The notes beneath the pieces are model-generated. The model ran no database searches, was not told the origin of the DNA, and saw only the letters and a program-made list of their open reading frames with translations. 64,000 nt of DNA from Agelas oroides (Eukaryota; Porifera; Demospongiae; Agelasida; Agelasidae), in assembly GCA_949130485.1 (NCBI GenBank), contig OX422190.1, positions 4,498,861 to 4,562,860 of the forward strand. The letters run 5' to 3'. This document shows positions 61,965 through 64,000 of this stretch, in pieces (positions within the stretch are counted from its first letter, which is position 1; every line of letters begins with the position of its first letter). The position numbers and the translations under genes are program-made.

Positions 61965-64000
61965 GTATGTGTGGTATGTATAAAATTCACGCAAGGTAAT
62001 GAAAGTACTTGTACATTAATTGCTTTACAAGTGCTGTGATTGTGTGAGTTTTGAAGTTTTCTCACTGTACAAGATATGGGGAGACTATAAACACTGGACC
62101 CAAGGACCCGAGGACCCGAGGACGGTGGACCCAAGGACCCGAGGACCAGGGACCCAACGGTCTAGCTCTGTTGCACTTAGCTTTTATGACAGAAATGCAA
62201 CTTGTGTCAATGTTCTAAGCTCAAACATACGGCTGTATCGTTGTGGGCCACAGAGTCCGCATTGTTATACACACAGTAGACACTCTTCACACCAGATTGT
62301 GCTATTTCACACTATCTGCTAGCTTTCATTATCTATTCTACACTCTGCAAACCCAAGAATAGTCTCCTTTATTGCATGCAAGACTACAAGCGTGACTAGT
62401 TATTCACACTGAGGTCCAAGGGTCAAAGGTCAAATGCAAATAGTCTCTCGACTCTCTCACTTTGTGTGTGTGCAAGCCTGGCTTTGCAAAACTGACAGTA
62501 GACAACTCTGAGGATCAAAGAAGTCAGAGAATAGCGTTGTCTGCTATAAATAACGCCTTTGATGTGCATAGCGACCACATACAAGACATATCTGGGCTTG
62601 TAGCATTGGCACAGATTGCCTGTATAGTTGTATTTTAACTGCTGCAGTGCAACACAGCCCTCAAGACTCTGGGTCCTCGGGTCCTCGGGTCCCCAGTCCT
62701 CGAGTCCTTGGGTCTCTGGTCCTTGAGTCCCGGGTCCAGTGTTTATAGTCTCCCCAAGGTATAGTCCCACACATTTCTGCCTTGTTTCCAGGCCTCCTCA
62801 GTTTTCACCCCCTTCTTCCACTACATTCTAATGTTTTCAAATTATGGGTGCTTACCGTAATGAGTCTAATTATTCAAACCATCCAATTATTCAAACAGCC
62901 CCCTTTTCCAGGAAAAATGATTAATAATTGTGCATTCGAACACCCACGTTTGAAATTATTATTCCGATATCCGAACACCTACACCTTGCAGAGCTCAATC
63001 GGGGGTCACCGAATGTCTACATTAACAAGACTTAGACAGTCTTTGTGGAACTCCAACTGAGTTTGCCGAACGTCTACTAGCATTCAACAGTCTCTGCGGA
63101 GCTAGAGCAAGGGTTACCAAATGTCTTCTAGCATACTACAGGCGTCATCGAACATCTACTAGACTCCTACAGTCATTTCCAAATATCTACTAGACTCCTA
63201 CTGTCACTGCAGAGCTCGAACGGGGGTTGCCAAATGTGTACTACCCTTCGACAGTCTCTGTGGAACTCGAACGGGGGTTGCCAAATGTGTACTACCCTTC
63301 GACAGTCTCTGCGGAGCTCGAACGGGGGTTTGAGAACGTCTACAAACCTTTGACAGTCTTTGCGGAGCTCGAACGGGGGTTGCCGAATGTCTACTAGCCT
63401 TCAACAGTCTATGGACTGGCCTAGTTATAGTAACTAGTACTGTATATACCGTAGTTAGCAGTGGCGTAGGAACTGTAGCGGCCGTAGCAGCTTTGGCCGC
63501 TACACTTTTTAAGCTGTAAATTAATATTCATAACCTGCATGCTATGAGTTAGCTCAAGCTAGCCTTGTTCTCTGGGAGCGAGGCTAAGCTCAAGCAGCCT
63601 CTTCATTGCATGTCTCATATGCAGTGCATGCGTACATTTCCGAGTAAAGTACACTATAAGGTGATCGAAATCTTTGCATTGAGATGGCTCAGTACGAAGC
63701 TAATGCAGGTTTTTCAAAGAGACTACTACAAAGTGACGAAAGCTAGCCTGGCTGCGGTCTGCTGGGAATGACAACAAAGTCAGTATAATCTGTTTTCCAC
63801 ATAAATTGAATATTGTACTGGAGGGTTGGCAAGGTCTGAAAACAAGGCTAGAATATTATACAGCGTTGAAAAAAGCCTGTATTTTGCAGTCTAAAGGTGT
63901 ACATTTCCCCACTACACGCGGCGAAATTACTTTCCATTTTTTTTAGCAGCAGGAGAGGCTAAGTTCACCACGATCCATGTTGCGGTTATGTCATCTATTG

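Overview
The window looks like nuclear DNA of an invertebrate animal, most likely a sponge or another early-branching metazoan. Genes are split by GT-AG introns, there are no operons or ribosome binding sites, and protein-coding families are animal-like (vigilin, RNF213). Very short introns (about 60-80 bp) sit beside kilobase introns packed with small DNA transposons. The sponge assignment is an inference from gene style and repeat content; no single diagnostic gene proves it.

Layout. (1) About 0.1-13.4 kb, minus strand: the first six coding exons of vigilin (HDLBP), a multi-KH RNA-binding protein; the gene runs off the left edge. Its introns hold hAT-, piggyBac- and Mutator-type miniature elements, a tRNA-derived SINE, a palindromic MITE and several microsatellites. 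An open exon at 13.66-13.89 kb could be spliced in frame to give vigilin a longer N terminus. (2) 14-17.4 kb: mostly repeats, with a frameshifted FLYWCH/MULE transposase relic and a tRNA-like sequence nested in a MITE. (3) 18.2-20.7 kb, plus strand: a secreted sialidase in two visible coding exons. All expected catalytic positions are present by eye except the first arginine, which is lysine. The end of its coding sequence seeds a degenerating minisatellite that is split by a 4.2 kb insertion (21.3-25.5 kb). (4) 26.0-32.6 kb, plus strand: two related but clearly diverged non-LTR retrotransposon ORFs, head to tail, each with a reverse transcriptase and a C-terminal zinc knuckle plus restriction-like nuclease. 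The first has a cysteine-rich CXC-like N terminus; the second lacks it and has no early ATG. The A-rich tail of the second ends about 110 bp before the next start codon. (5) 32.9-62.0 kb, plus strand: the N-terminal part (about 2,020 codons, 22 exons, all junction phases consistent) of an RNF213/mysterin orthologue. It contains N-terminal zinc ribbons, a 9-residue Pro/Gln-rich repeat, a CBM20-like domain, the helical N-arm and, unusually, two UBA-like domains. The AAA+ motor and RING domains must lie beyond the right edge. Its large introns carry a HIRAN-domain gene inside a TIR-bounded DNA element, a complete hAT transposon with 8-bp target duplication, and many MITEs. (6) 62-64 kb: an inverted-repeat element, a ~58-bp minisatellite and a second, shorter copy of the element that splits the sialidase minisatellite.

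The host genes (vigilin, sialidase, RNF213) do not form an obvious pathway. The dominant theme is a dense, nested population of transposable elements around and inside long host genes. The most unusual items are the HIRAN-carrying element, the paired CXC/RT/nuclease ORFs beside the RNF213 start, the UBA-containing RNF213 arm, and the minisatellite that grew from the end of the sialidase coding sequence.
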